Shown: positions 17,549 to 27,742, counted from the stretch's first letter. The stretch: DNA of 64,000 nt from Aminobacter ciceronei (GCF_014138625.1 NZ_JACJHY010000016.1:92336-156335), one strand, 5' to 3'. Numbers and translations are program-made. Notes: generated from the letters alone by a model not told the origin.

Positions 17549-17577
17549 GACTGCGGCGGCGCCAGGCCGCCGCAGTC
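17549..17577 (+). other. Intercistronic stem-loop between the two binding-protein genes
   Basis: A perfect 12-bp stem (GACTGCGGCGGC with its complement) and a 5-nt loop GCCAG sit 6 bp after the stop. No T-run follows, so mRNA stabilisation is likelier than termination. Confidence 0.7.
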
Positions 17578-17614
17578 CCGTAACCCGAGTATCGCAGTTT
17601 CACGGGAGGAAACC

Positions 17615-18673
17615 ATGCGCATTGCAACGACACTGGCCTTGATGACCGGCCTTCTTGGCGCTCACGCCTACGCGGCAGACGGCGCGACGACAGGACCGCA
17701 TGGCGAAGGGCCGACGGCCGCAAGCACCGTCACACTGACAGCCGAGGAAGAACAGAACATCAAGGATGGCAGGTTTACCGCTGCCCTCGTCTGGCACGAG
17801 ATGAGCGAATACACCAATGCGGTGAATGCCGGTGCCCAGGACGAATTCAAGCGCCTCGGCATCGAGGTCGTTGCGCAGACCGATGCCGGCTTTGACGGCG
17901 CGCGCCAGAAGGCCGATGTCGAGACGGTGCTGGCCAAGAAGCCATCGATCATCGTGTCGCTTCCGGTCGATCCGGCCAGCGCCGCCGCCGTCTACGATCC
18001 AGCCCGCGCCGCCGGGGTTAAGCTCGCCTTCGTCGACAATTCGCCGGCCGGCTACGAACATGGCAAGGACTATGTGACGATCGTTTCCGACGACCTGTTC
18101 CAGATGGGCAGCAAGGCCGCCATCGCGATGGCCGACGCCTTGGGCAAGAAGGGCAAGGTCGGCTACATCTTCCATGACGCCGATTTCTACGTGACCAACC
18201 AGCGCGACCAGGCCTTCAAGAAGACCATCGAGCAGGACTATCCTGACATGAAGATCGTCGCCGAGCAGGGCATGGCCGATCCCGCCCGCAGCGAGGAGAT
18301 CGCCCAGGCGATGGTGACGCAGCACCCCGACCTCGACGGCATCTACGTTACCTGGGCTGAGCCGGCCCTGAGCGTACTGTCCGCGCTGCGCTCGGCGGGC
18401 AACAGCCACACCAGGATCGTCACCCTCGACCTCAATGAGCCGGCGGCGCTCGACATGGTCAAGGGCGGCAGCGTCGCGGCGCTGATCGCCGACGAGGCCT
18501 ACAATATCGGCGTAACCGCAGCCCGCTCGGCGGCCGGCGCGATGCTCGGCAAGGAGGCTGCGCCCTTTCTCGTCGTCGATTCCCTAGCCGTCACCAAGGC
18601 CACGGTGAAGGAGGGCTGGAAGACGTCGCTGAACAAGGACGTCCCGCAATCCATTGCCGATGCCCTGAAATAA
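17615..18673 (+). CDS. Ribose-type ABC transporter substrate-binding protein 2
   Basis: A 352-residue paralogue of the preceding protein, with a signal peptide ending at AYAAD (about residue 22). The central block VGYIFHDADFYVTNQRDQAFKKTIEQDYPDMKIVAEQG and the DGIYVTWAEPALSVLSALRSAGN hinge region are nearly identical to those of its neighbour. The pocket-forming regions differ more, for example VWHEMSEYTNAV against LWHTSSDFTNAV, so the pair may bind different stereoisomers or related ligands for one permease. CGGGAGGAAACC gives a good ribosome site. Confidence 0.88.
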   Translation: MRIATTLALMTGLLGAHAYAADGATTGPHGEGPTAASTVTLTAEEEQNIKDGRFTAALVWHEMSEYTNAVNAGAQDEFKRLGIEVVAQTDAGFDGARQKADVETVLAKKPSIIVSLPVDPASAAAVYDPARAAGVKLAFVDNSPAGYEHGKDYVTIVSDDLFQMGSKAAIAMADALGKKGKVGYIFHDADFYVTNQRDQAFKKTIEQDYPDMKIVAEQGMADPARSEEIAQAMVTQHPDLDGIYVTWAEPALSVLSALRSAGNSHTRIVTLDLNEPAALDMVKGGSVAALIADEAYNIGVTAARSAAGAMLGKEAAPFLVVDSLAVTKATVKEGWKTSLNKDVPQSIADALK

Positions 18674-18710
18674 GCCACGTCCGGTCGGCTCTCATTCACG
18701 GAGATAAATC

Positions 18711-19688
18711 ATGTCCAGTACCAATCAGGGTGCCGCGGTCCGCGCGGCGGGGCTGGCCGGCCGCGTCAACCTGCAGCAATATGTCGTCTACGTCGGCTTC
18801 CTGGCGATCTTCCTGTTCTTCGCCATCGTGCTGAAGGACAGCGGGTTCCTGACCGTCCGCAACCTCTCGAACATCGTGCTGCAGACCGCGCCGGTGACGA
18901 TCATGGCCATCGGCCTCGTCTTCGTCATGTCGGCGGGAGAGATCGACCTCTCCATCGGCTCGACGGTTGCCGTGGCAGCGCTTGCTGCCGCGGTCACCAT
19001 GCAGGGTTACGGCCTCGTCCCCGGCGTCTTGGCGGGGCTCGGATGCGGCCTGTTGATCGGCCTCGTCAATGGTGTGCTCGTCGCCTATGTCAGGCTGCCG
19101 TCCTTCCTTGTCACGCTTGCGACGCTGGGACTGTTTGCCGGTGTGTCGCGATCGATGACAGACCTGCGCAGCATTCCCGTCACTAATGAGGCCTTCACCG
19201 GCTTCTTCGGTTCCGGATCGCTGCTCGGCATTCCGTCGCTCATCTGGTGGACGGCGATTGCGGTCGCCTTCGGTCATATCCTGTATCGTGAAACCCGTTT
19301 CGGCGCGCATGTCCTGGCGATCGGCGACAATGCCCGGGCGGCCAGTGTTTCCGGCATTTCGGTGCCGAAGATGCGGCTTGCCGTACTGATGATCTCAGGT
19401 GCGCTCGCCGGCCTTGCCGGCCTGCTCTATGCCGGTCGCCTGCAAGCCGCGAAATACACGCTCGGCGAGACCGACCTGATGACGGTCATCGCTGCCGTCA
19501 TCGTTGGTGGCACGCTGCTCAATGGCGGCAAGGGCTCGATCATCGGCGCGCTCGTCGGCTCGCTGATGATGGGCATGCTCAACAATGGTCTCATCCTGAT
19601 GGGCCTTTCCGTTTCCGACCAGATGATCGTTCGCGGTCTCATCATTCTTGCCGCAGTCGCCGTGTCGCTGCGCGAAAAGTCCCGCTGA
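18711..19688 (+). CDS. Ribose-type ABC transporter permease
   Basis: A 325-residue RbsC/XylH-like inner-membrane permease with about ten hydrophobic segments. Typical family sequence includes MSAGEIDLSIGSTVAVAALAAAV (about 65-90), NGVLVAYVRLPSFLVTLATLG, and the loop ETRFGAHVLAIGDNARAASVSGISVPKMR (about 200-228) that meets the ATPase. GGAG is found before the ATG. Works with the two upstream binding proteins and the ATPase at the end of the operon. Confidence 0.92.
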   Translation: MSSTNQGAAVRAAGLAGRVNLQQYVVYVGFLAIFLFFAIVLKDSGFLTVRNLSNIVLQTAPVTIMAIGLVFVMSAGEIDLSIGSTVAVAALAAAVTMQGYGLVPGVLAGLGCGLLIGLVNGVLVAYVRLPSFLVTLATLGLFAGVSRSMTDLRSIPVTNEAFTGFFGSGSLLGIPSLIWWTAIAVAFGHILYRETRFGAHVLAIGDNARAASVSGISVPKMRLAVLMISGALAGLAGLLYAGRLQAAKYTLGETDLMTVIAAVIVGGTLLNGGKGSIIGALVGSLMMGMLNNGLILMGLSVSDQMIVRGLIILAAVAVSLREKSR

Positions 19689-19698
19689 GGAGGATCGA

Positions 19699-20909
19699 AT
19701 GTTTCTCGACGTCTTGCGCCGGCGCAATCCAGGCTTCGTCGAAGCAGCGCAAAAACTTCACCGCGAGGGCAAGATCCCGGCCAATGCCTATGTGATCGAC
19801 CTCGATACGATCGAGCGTAACGCCGGTGTCCTCAAGGACGAGGCGACGCGGCTCGGCCTGAAGATCTTTGCCATGACCAAGCAGTTCGGCCGCTCGAGCT
19901 CGGCCTGCCAGGCGATCCTGCGCGGCGGCATCGAGCGTTCCGTGGCCGTCGATATGGCCTGTGCCAAGGCGACCCACAGGGCCGGCCTCAAGCTTGGCCA
20001 TCTCGGCCATCTCCAGCAGGTCGCCCGCCACGAGGCCAATGGGGCTGCAAGGGTGCTTCAGCCGGATTACTGGACCGTGTTCAATGAGACAAAGGCGCGC
20101 GAGGCCGCAGCCGGCGCCAAGGCTGCCGGGCGCGTACAGAACCTGCTCGCCCGCATCCATGCCGAAGGCGATACGTTCTACCGCGGTCACGAAGGCGGGT
20201 TCGAGGCGGCCGACGTCGTTGAGGTCGCCGGCATGTTCGACAGCCTCGATGGCGGCCGTTTCGCCGGCATCACCACCTTCCCGGCGCTGCTCTTCGATCA
20301 CCAGGCCCGCAAGGTCCTGCCGACGCCCAATCTCGCAACGCTGACGAAAACCGCTGAGGCGCTGGCGAGGGTTGGGCGCCGGAATATCGAGGTCAACGCT
20401 CCCGGCACGACCTCAAGCGTGCTGCTTGCCGCACTGGCAGAAGCCGGCGCCACGCAATGCGAGCCTGGCAATGGCCTGCATGGCACCACGGCCCTTCATG
20501 TCGTGGATGACCTGCCGGAGTTGCCCGCCATGCTCTATCTCACCGAAGTCTCCCACCTCTCGGGCGGCAAGGCCTATTGTTTCGGTGGTGGCTTCTACAT
20601 CGACCCGATTTTCCCGGACTACGACGTCAAGGCCATCGTCTCCGACGAGCCGACGGTCGCGGCAGGCGCCTTGCGCAGCGTCGAAATCCCGCCGCCCTCG
20701 GCCATCGACTACTACGCGATGATCGACGCGACCGGCCCTGGCGCGCCAAAGCCCGGCGACACGGCCGTCTTCGGATTCCGCGGACAAGCGTTTGTCACCC
20801 GGGCCTATGTCGTCGGTGTGTCCGGCATTTCGTCAGGCGTGCCGAAGGTGGAGAGCATCGAGAATTCATTCGGCGAAACCACCGCCTGGCCGATCGAAGA
20901 GGGCAGAGC

Positions 20910-20913
<4 letters not shown>
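19699..20913 (+). CDS. YhfX-like PLP-dependent enzyme (alanine-racemase fold)
   Basis: A 404-residue protein of the YhfX/alanine-racemase N-terminal family. PANAYVIDLDTIERNAGVLKDEA starts the barrel, and FAMTKQFGRS (about residue 56) supplies the probable PLP lysine. VNAPGTTSSVLLAALAEAGATQCEPGNGLHGTTALH is the conserved later part. Racemisation or another alpha-carbon reaction on an amino acid is likely but has not been shown for this family as far as I know. It starts 10 bp after the permease behind GAGGAGG and overlaps the ATPase start by 4 bp, so it is embedded within the transporter operon. That ties the imported ligand to amino-acid chemistry. Confidence 0.82.
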
Positions 20914-21668
<755 letters not shown>

Positions 21669-21928
21669 CTGCGCGCCCGGGTTTTGGAGCCGGCAAAGCG
21701 AATGACTGAAACTCAAATGTCGCGCCAGATCTGAAATACTCGAGAGCTTGTCGAGCAGCAGGGGAATCTCGCCTGGGCTCCCGCCGGCGACGATCGGTTC
21801 TTCCAGAACGCCCCGTCCACGATGCGCCGCTGCGGCTAGAACAAGCTGCCTTGCTGACAGTGTCCCCTCCGGCGGCCGTCCGGATTTGGTAAGGGGCTCC
21901 CAGTGTACTCGGATATGCCAAAACTATG
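21669..21928. other. Intergenic region with a possible small RNA
   Basis: No protein gene is supported. A nested hairpin (CCCCT at 21864 with AGGGG at 21892, inner CCGG/CCGG) lies about 35 nt before a strong terminator. Because the ATPase gene ends 260 bp earlier, an independent small transcript ending at that terminator is possible. Confidence 0.35.
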
Positions 21929-21957
21929 GACCCGCGGTGTTGCCGTGGGTCTTTTTT
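21929..21957 (+). terminator. Rho-independent terminator
   Basis: GACCCGCGG, a 5-nt loop and CCGTGGGTC form a 9-bp stem with one G-T pair, followed by six T. It closes either the ribose-type operon or a separate small RNA. Confidence 0.8.
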
Positions 21958-22170
21958 GTGAGCGGTTTTGGCCGCTTGGCGCTGGAACGCACGTTGATGC
22001 AGGGCATTGTCGAAATGCTATGCTGAAAGTCCTTGACCAGTTGGGTGCCGACCTGCGGCGACAGCGGATTGTGATCGCCACTTCTCGTATGTCGAGCAGC
22101 TACAGGCGCGATGGTGACGAAGTGCCGACTTTGATTTGTCTTGGCCGATTGGCTGGACTATGGATCGGCG

Positions 22171-23067
22171 ATGAACCTGCGCTTCGTCGAAACCTTCGTC
22201 TGGGTCGCCCGGCTGGGGAGCTTTCGCGCCGCGGCTGATCGGCTGAACGCGACGCAAGCGGCCGTTTCCAATCGCATCGCCAGCCTGGAAGCGGAGATGG
22301 GCTGCGAGCTGTTCGAGCGCTTGCCCGGCGGCGTGCGGCTGTCGACGATCGGGCAGCGGGCGTTGCAGCCGGCCGAGGAACTGCTCAAGGCGGCGACAAG
22401 TTTCAAGGTGGCGATCGGCAGCCCGCAGCAGCTGAGGGCAACGGTGACGATCGGCACCATCGATTCGATCGTGCATGCCTGGCTGCCCAACTTCATCGAA
22501 CGCGTGAAGGAGCGTTTTCCCTCGCTCGGGCTCGATCTCAATGTCGACACGTCGCTGGCGATCGGGCGCGAGGTGAGCGAGCGGCGGTTGGACCTCGCGC
22601 TGCTGATGGGCCCGGTGCTGAGCCCGGGCCTCAAGAACATCGACCTCGGCAGCATGGAATGTGTCTGGGTCGCCGCGCCCTCCTTCGGTCTTGGCGACAG
22701 CAGGCTCAATCTGGAAGACCTTCGCGCCTATCCAGTGCTGACCTTCTCGCGCAACAGCGTGCCGCATATCTGGCTGCTCCGGCAGTTCGAGGAACTGGGT
22801 GTGTCGCCCCCCGTGATCTCCAATTCGAACTCGCTTTCGGCGATGTCGCGGCTCGCCTGCGATGGTGTCGGCGTCGCGTTGTTGCCGCTGCCGCTCGTGG
22901 CGCCGATGATCGCGTCGGGCGTGCTGCAGCTGCTCTCGATCACGCCGCAGTTCCCGGCGCTCAAGCTCCATGCCGTCTATGCCGATGATCCTGAAAATCT
23001 AATTCCATCAATGCTTTCGGTGATCGCGCGAGAGGCGTCGCTGCACACGATGGGCGTTTCGGCGTAG
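22171..23067 (+). CDS. LysR family transcriptional regulator
   Basis: A 298-residue LTTR. The winged helix is RFVETFVWVARLGSFRAAADRLNATQAAVSNRIASLEAEMGCELFERLPGG (residues 4-53), and the effector domain begins near residue 90 (TVTIGTIDSIVHAWLPNF). Unusually it lies in the same direction as its presumed targets, 106 bp ahead of the amidase-importer operon. The ATG at 22171 places the HTH at its normal distance from the N-terminus. The neighbours suggest control of an amide or polyamine-like compound pathway. Confidence 0.88.
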   Translation: MNLRFVETFVWVARLGSFRAAADRLNATQAAVSNRIASLEAEMGCELFERLPGGVRLSTIGQRALQPAEELLKAATSFKVAIGSPQQLRATVTIGTIDSIVHAWLPNFIERVKERFPSLGLDLNVDTSLAIGREVSERRLDLALLMGPVLSPGLKNIDLGSMECVWVAAPSFGLGDSRLNLEDLRAYPVLTFSRNSVPHIWLLRQFEELGVSPPVISNSNSLSAMSRLACDGVGVALLPLPLVAPMIASGVLQLLSITPQFPALKLHAVYADDPENLIPSMLSVIAREASLHTMGVSA

Positions 23068-23099
23068 CCTTGGGTGCACAAGTTTTTTCTATCGGGGAC

Positions 23100-23120
23100 G
23101 ACAATTCTTTATCGTTTGTC
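23100..23120. promoter_or_regulatory. Candidate LysR box before the amidase operon
   Basis: GACAA-N11-TTGTC, a 5-bp inverted repeat with the spacing common in LysR sites, sits about 50 bp before the amidase start and just after the LysR gene. Short, so it could be chance. Confidence 0.35.
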
Positions 23121-23172
23121 ATCACCTCGCCGAGGCCTGACGATACCTCCAGATGAGACTTGGAGGACTTCG

Positions 23173-23976
23173 ATGAAGATCAGTATGGTGCAAATGAATT
23201 CCGGTTCCGACAAGGCGCGGAACCTCGACGATGCCGAGCGTTTGGTTCGCGAGGTGGTCGCCGCGGAGAAACCGGAGCTGGTGGTGCTGCCCGAATATTT
23301 CGCCTTCCTCGGCGAGGGTCGCGACGCGGTCCATGGCAGCGGCGAATATTTCCCCGACGGGGCTTCCTACAAGCGCATGGCGTCGTTGGCGCGGGAACTC
23401 GGCGTCACCCTGCATTGCGGCTCCATGGTCGAGAAGGCCGGCAACAACCACTACAATGCGACGGTCGTGTTCGGGCCGAAGGGCGAGGAGATCGCCAAAT
23501 ATCGCAAGATGCACCTGTTCGACATCGACACGCCCGGCGGCGTCTCCTACCGCGAGTCCGATACGATCAGCCGCGGCGAAGACGTGGTGACCTACAAGGT
23601 CGGCGACACGACCGTCGGCTGCGCCATTTGCTACGACATCCGCTTCCCCGAGCTGTTCCGTGCCCTGCGCGACAAGGGTGCCGACGTCATCGTCCTGCCG
23701 GCCGCCTTCACGCTGATGACGGGCAAGGATCACTGGGAGCTTTTGGCCCGGGCCCGTGCCGTCGAAACCCAGACCTATTTTGTCGCCGTCGGCCAGACCG
23801 GCGCCCATGCCGAAGGTAAGAAATGGTGCTGGGGCCATTCGATGGTCATCGACCCCTGGGGCCTGATGGTCGCCCAGTGCTCCGACGGCGTTGGTTCGGC
23901 CACCGCCACGGTCGACCTGAACCGCGTCGCCAATGTTCGCCGCGACGTGCCAGTCGCCCAGCACCACGTCCTCTAA
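23173..23976 (+). CDS. Carbon-nitrogen hydrolase (nitrilase family, Nit2/omega-amidase-like)
   Basis: A 267-residue cytoplasmic amidase with the complete catalytic triad: Glu in LPEYFAF (about 40), Lys in YRKMHLFD (about 112) and Cys in GCAICYDIRFPELFR (about 154). Length and the HLFDID and RARAVETQTYFVAVGQ stretches fit the Nit2/omega-amidase branch, which hydrolyses omega-amides such as 2-oxoglutaramate. The real substrate may be another amide brought in by the adjacent importer. TTGGAGGA stands before the ATG; a much longer frame upstream has no conserved sequence. Confidence 0.9.
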   Translation: MKISMVQMNSGSDKARNLDDAERLVREVVAAEKPELVVLPEYFAFLGEGRDAVHGSGEYFPDGASYKRMASLARELGVTLHCGSMVEKAGNNHYNATVVFGPKGEEIAKYRKMHLFDIDTPGGVSYRESDTISRGEDVVTYKVGDTTVGCAICYDIRFPELFRALRDKGADVIVLPAAFTLMTGKDHWELLARARAVETQTYFVAVGQTGAHAEGKKWCWGHSMVIDPWGLMVAQCSDGVGSATATVDLNRVANVRRDVPVAQHHVL

Positions 23977-23990
23977 GGAGCTGCCCCCCA

Positions 23991-24653
23991 ATGTTCGTCG
24001 TCAATGCCATGCCGCAGCAGATCGCGCCTGACCTCATCAAGAAGATGGAGCAGGTCGAGACAGCTACCGTCGGCCACTTCCTGCATTCGGGCTTCATGGA
24101 TCGCGAGCTGCGCGCCGTGCTGCCGGAGAAGCGCATCGCCGGCACTGCCGTGACCGTGCGCCTTCCTCATGCGGACTCGACCATCCTGCACTATCTCACC
24201 AAGCTGGTCCGTCCGGGCGATTTCGTCGTCGTCGACCGTTGCGGCGACAACAAGCACGCCTGCTGGGGCGGCGTGGTGACTCATTCGATGAAGCTCGGCG
24301 GCATCGTCGGCGCCGTCATCGACGGCCCGGCGACGGACTTCTCGGAGATCCGTCGGGTCGATCTGCCGATGTGGTGCCGCGGCCCGTCGCCGATCACCAC
24401 AAAGATCCTCGGCCTCGAGGGCGCGATCAACGTGCCGGTGTCGGTCGGCGGCCAGACGGTCAACCCGGGCGATGCCATCATCGCCGACGAGAGCGGCGTC
24501 CTTGTGCTCGATCCTGCGAAGGCCGAATGGGCGGCCGACAAGGCCATCGGCATGCAGCAGAACGAGCTCGTCCTGCTCGAGCGGCTGCGCAACGGCGAGA
24601 AGCTGCCGGACATCTCAGGCGCCACCAGGATTGTGGACGCCTCGGCCGCCTGA
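23991..24653 (+). CDS. RraA-like / HMG-aldolase-fold protein
   Basis: A 220-residue protein of the RraA/dimethylmenaquinone-methyltransferase-like family, many members of which are class II 4-hydroxy-4-methyl-2-oxoglutarate or oxaloacetate-type aldolases and decarboxylases. The fold signatures VVDRCGDNKHACWGGVVTHSMKLGGIVGAVIDGPATDFSEI (about 80-120) and PGDAIIADESGVLVLDP (about 158-174) are present. The Arg of the usual DGxxRD metal-site motif is replaced (DGPATD), so catalysis may differ. TAAGGAG precedes it with a long spacer. Sits between the amidase and a polyamine-type importer. Confidence 0.8.
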   Translation: MFVVNAMPQQIAPDLIKKMEQVETATVGHFLHSGFMDRELRAVLPEKRIAGTAVTVRLPHADSTILHYLTKLVRPGDFVVVDRCGDNKHACWGGVVTHSMKLGGIVGAVIDGPATDFSEIRRVDLPMWCRGPSPITTKILGLEGAINVPVSVGGQTVNPGDAIIADESGVLVLDPAKAEWAADKAIGMQQNELVLLERLRNGEKLPDISGATRIVDASAA

Positions 24654-24710
24654 CGCGGCCCAATATCGACAAACGGGAACAATTTCGGTTCAGGAACGGA
24701 GGAATATCTG

Positions 24711-25766
24711 ATGACTGCATTCAAACGCGCCGCCGGCGTGAGCATGACAGCGCTTGCCATGTCCATCGCGGCATCGGCGGCGATGGCCGACACGGTGGTA
24801 CTCACCGCCTATTCGGGCATCTTCCAGGAAAACTACGTGAAGGCCGTCGTCGAGCCCTTCATGAAGGCCAACCCCGACGTCAAGGTCGAGTTCTACGGCA
24901 TGCCGAACTCGGCCCAGATGCTCGGCACGCTCCGCGCCCAGGTCAGCGCGCCGCAGATCGACATCGCCATCATGGACGTCTCGGTGGCCAAGGCTGCCAC
25001 CGATGAGGGCATCTTCGCCCCGATGGACGAGACCGTCACCAAGCACCTCGCCGACCTCTACCCGCAGGCCAGGGCCGACGGCGTCAACGCCGTCGGCGTG
25101 ACCTTCGACAACCTTGTCCTGCTCTACAACACCGACAAGGTGAAAGAAGCACCGACCTCCTGGAATGCGCTGTGGGACGCACAATACGCCAAGCAGGTCT
25201 CCATCCCAGCCGTGCCTGACATCCAGGGCACGACGCTGACCATCATTACCGACAAGATGGCCGGCGGCACCGACTACATCCAGAGCGTCGACGCCGGCAT
25301 CAAGCGGCTCGAGGAACTGGCGCCCAATGTCCAGACCTGGGAACCGCGCCCCGACGTCTACCAGCCCATCTCCAGCGGCACGGCTGCCATCGGCATCGGC
25401 TGGAACGCACGTGCCCAGGTCTATTCCGACCTGTCGGCCGGCAAGCTCGGCGTCGTGCTGCCCCAGGAAGGCAGCGGCTTCCAGATCAACGTCATCGGCC
25501 TGGTCAAGGGCGGGCCAGCGAGCGAAAGCGCCAAGAAGTTCGTCGACTATGCGCTGAGCCCGGAGGCCCAGGCGGCGTTCACCGAACAGATGTTCTATGC
25601 GCCGACCAACGCGAAGGCCGCCGCACTGATCTCGGAAAAGGCGCTCGAACGCACGGCGGCCGGCGTGATGGACAAGATGATCGCCATCAACTGGCTCGAG
25701 GTCGCCAAGATCCGCGAGGCCATCACCGAGCAGTGGCGCCGCCGCGTCATCCCGCTCAGCCGCTGA
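24711..25766 (+). CDS. Polyamine-type ABC transporter substrate-binding protein
   Basis: A 351-residue extracellular binding protein (family 1/PotD-like) with a Sec signal ending at AAMAD (about residue 26). The mature start TVVLTAYSGIFQENYVKAVVEPFMKANPDVKVEF and the LLYNTDKVKEAPTSWNALWD region are typical of spermidine/putrescine and iron-type systems. GGAACGGAGGAATATCTG gives the ribosome site. The ligand is unknown; the acidic pocket residues seen in true PotD cannot be confirmed here. Its stop overlaps a possible start for the ATPase. Confidence 0.88.
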   Translation: MTAFKRAAGVSMTALAMSIAASAAMADTVVLTAYSGIFQENYVKAVVEPFMKANPDVKVEFYGMPNSAQMLGTLRAQVSAPQIDIAIMDVSVAKAATDEGIFAPMDETVTKHLADLYPQARADGVNAVGVTFDNLVLLYNTDKVKEAPTSWNALWDAQYAKQVSIPAVPDIQGTTLTIITDKMAGGTDYIQSVDAGIKRLEELAPNVQTWEPRPDVYQPISSGTAAIGIGWNARAQVYSDLSAGKLGVVLPQEGSGFQINVIGLVKGGPASESAKKFVDYALSPEAQAAFTEQMFYAPTNAKAAALISEKALERTAAGVMDKMIAINWLEVAKIREAITEQWRRRVIPLSR

Positions 25767-25786
25767 TGTTGGTCCGGGAGTCGCAC

Positions 25787-26872
25787 ATGCCCGTCTCTTC
25801 CGCCCCCGAAGAGCATCTCAGGCTGCAAAACATTGGCGTCAGCTTCGGCAACGTCAATGTCATCCCGTCGCTCGATCTTTCGGTCCGCAAAGGTGAAATG
25901 GTTGCGTTCCTCGGCCCGTCCGGCTGCGGCAAGACCACGACGCTCAGGATCATCGCCGGGCTCAACACGCCCTCCCGTGGCCACATCGTGGTGGGAGGGC
26001 GCGACATCACGCGCCTTCCCATCCATGACCGCGACATTGGCATGGTGTTCCAGAGCTACGCCCTGTTCCCGCACATGAACGTCTCGCGCAACGTCCAGTT
26101 CGGTCTGCAGATGCGCAATGTCTCGGGACGCGAGGCGGAGGAGCGGGCAGGCCGGGCGCTCGAAATGGTGCAACTCAGCCATCTCGCCCACCGCAAGCCC
26201 AAGGAACTTTCGGGCGGCCAGCAGCAGCGCGTAGCACTTGCCCGTGCGCTGGTGATCCAGCCGTCGATCCTTCTGCTTGACGAGCCGTTGTCCAATCTCG
26301 ACGCCAAGCTGCGAGACGAGATGCGCGTCCAGATCCGCGCCCTGCAGCAGGAGAGCGGCATCACCGCGGTGTTCGTCACCCATGACCAGGTTGAGGCGCT
26401 GTCGATGTGCGACCGCGTCGTTGTCATGCGAAACGGTCATGTCGAGCAGTTCGGCACGCCGACCGAGGTCTATGAGCGGCCGGCAACGGCCTTCGTCGCC
26501 AACTTCGTCGGCCGCACCAACAAGCTCAAGGGCAAGATCGGGTCGGATGGCGTCCTCTCGGCTGCCGGACAACAGCTCCACTCCGCCACCACGGTCGCCC
26601 CCGGGGCTGTCGAGGTCCTCGTGCGGCCGCACCGGATCCATCTCCAGGGTCAGGCGGGCGACACCAGGGAAGCCGACAACAAGGTCAAGGGCACAGTGTC
26701 GGGCCTCACCTTCGTCGGCGACCTCGTCCAATACGGGGTTCGTGTCGGCGACGACGAGATCGTGGTCGAAGAGGCGACGCGGCGCGAGCGCAGGCCGGTC
26801 GGCGTCGGCGACAGTGTGGTGCTCGGCTGGTCGGCCGAGGACACGCTGGTCTATCCGGGCGGCGGCCAATGA
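25787..26872 (+). CDS. Polyamine-type ABC transporter ATPase
   Basis: A 361-residue PotA-like ATPase: Walker A GPSGCGKTT (about 44), signature ELSGGQQQRVALARAL, Walker B ILLLDEPLSNLDAKLRDEMR, switch His VTHDQVEA, and a C-terminal TOBE-like domain from about residue 240 (FVGRTNKLKGKI). The ATG at 25787 has GGGAG at good spacing; the ATG at 25766, overlapping the previous stop, is an alternative adding seven residues. Overlaps the first permease gene by 4 bp. Confidence 0.92.
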   Translation: MPVSSAPEEHLRLQNIGVSFGNVNVIPSLDLSVRKGEMVAFLGPSGCGKTTTLRIIAGLNTPSRGHIVVGGRDITRLPIHDRDIGMVFQSYALFPHMNVSRNVQFGLQMRNVSGREAEERAGRALEMVQLSHLAHRKPKELSGGQQQRVALARALVIQPSILLLDEPLSNLDAKLRDEMRVQIRALQQESGITAVFVTHDQVEALSMCDRVVVMRNGHVEQFGTPTEVYERPATAFVANFVGRTNKLKGKIGSDGVLSAAGQQLHSATTVAPGAVEVLVRPHRIHLQGQAGDTREADNKVKGTVSGLTFVGDLVQYGVRVGDDEIVVEEATRRERRPVGVGDSVVLGWSAEDTLVYPGGGQ

Positions 26873-27732
26873 GCGCGGCAGCCACCCTCCCGCGCCAATG
26901 GCGCAACGGCGAACTGGCCGTCATGCTGCTCCTGCCGATCGCGCTGATCAATGCGATCGGTTTCATCCTGCCGGTGCTCAACCTCGCCCGCTATTCGTTC
27001 AACAAGTCGCGCATCGGCGGCGGCATCGAGAACGTCTTCACCTGGGACAACTGGGCCGGGCTGCTGAGCGATCCGTTCTATCTCGAACTGGTCTTCAACT
27101 CGGTCTGGATCAGCCTCGCCATCACGCTGACGACGCTGGTCGTCTCCTATCCGATCGCGCTTTACCTGCATCGGTCGACCGGCTCGTGGCGGACTTTCCT
27201 CACCGTGCTCGTCATCTCGCCGCTGCTTACCTCGGCGGTTGTGCGTACCTATGGCTGGATTGCCATTCTTGTCGACGACGGCCCGGTGGTCAGCGCCATC
27301 AAGGCCGTCGGACTGCCGGCGCCAAGCCTGATGTTCAACATCAAGGGTGTCTTCATCGGCCTGACCGAGATCCTGATGCCTTACATGATCCTGGCGCTGA
27401 TGGCCGGTTTCGGGCGGCTCGACCCCCGCGTTGAGGAGGCCGCGCGGACGCTTGGCGCCACTCCGTCGCGGACCTTCCTGAAGGTGATCCTGCCGCTGAC
27501 ATTGCCCGGCATCGCCCTCGGTTGCCTCTTGTGCTTCGTGCTCGCAGTGTCGTCCTTCATCACGCCCAAGCTGATGGGCGGCGGCCGCGTCTTCCTGCTC
27601 GCCACCGAGATCTACGACCAGGCCATCGTGACGCTCAACTGGCCGTTGGCCTCGACGCTGTCGATCCTGGTGCTCATCGTCTTCGGGGCGGCACTCTGGG
27701 CATATTCCGCCGTGCTGCGGCGTCTGGACTGA
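26869..27732 (+). CDS. Polyamine-type ABC transporter permease 1
   Basis: A 287-residue PotB-like permease with about six membrane helices. The ATPase-contact loop is DPRVEEAARTLGATPSRTFLKVILPLTLPGIALG (about 185-218). The first helix begins near residue 17 (LAVMLLLPIALINAIGFILPV). Start overlaps the ATPase stop; the second permease starts 10 bp after its end. Confidence 0.92.
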   Translation: MSAAATLPRQWRNGELAVMLLLPIALINAIGFILPVLNLARYSFNKSRIGGGIENVFTWDNWAGLLSDPFYLELVFNSVWISLAITLTTLVVSYPIALYLHRSTGSWRTFLTVLVISPLLTSAVVRTYGWIAILVDDGPVVSAIKAVGLPAPSLMFNIKGVFIGLTEILMPYMILALMAGFGRLDPRVEEAARTLGATPSRTFLKVILPLTLPGIALGCLLCFVLAVSSFITPKLMGGGRVFLLATEIYDQAIVTLNWPLASTLSILVLIVFGAALWAYSAVLRRLD

Positions 27733-27742
27733 GGAGGGCATC

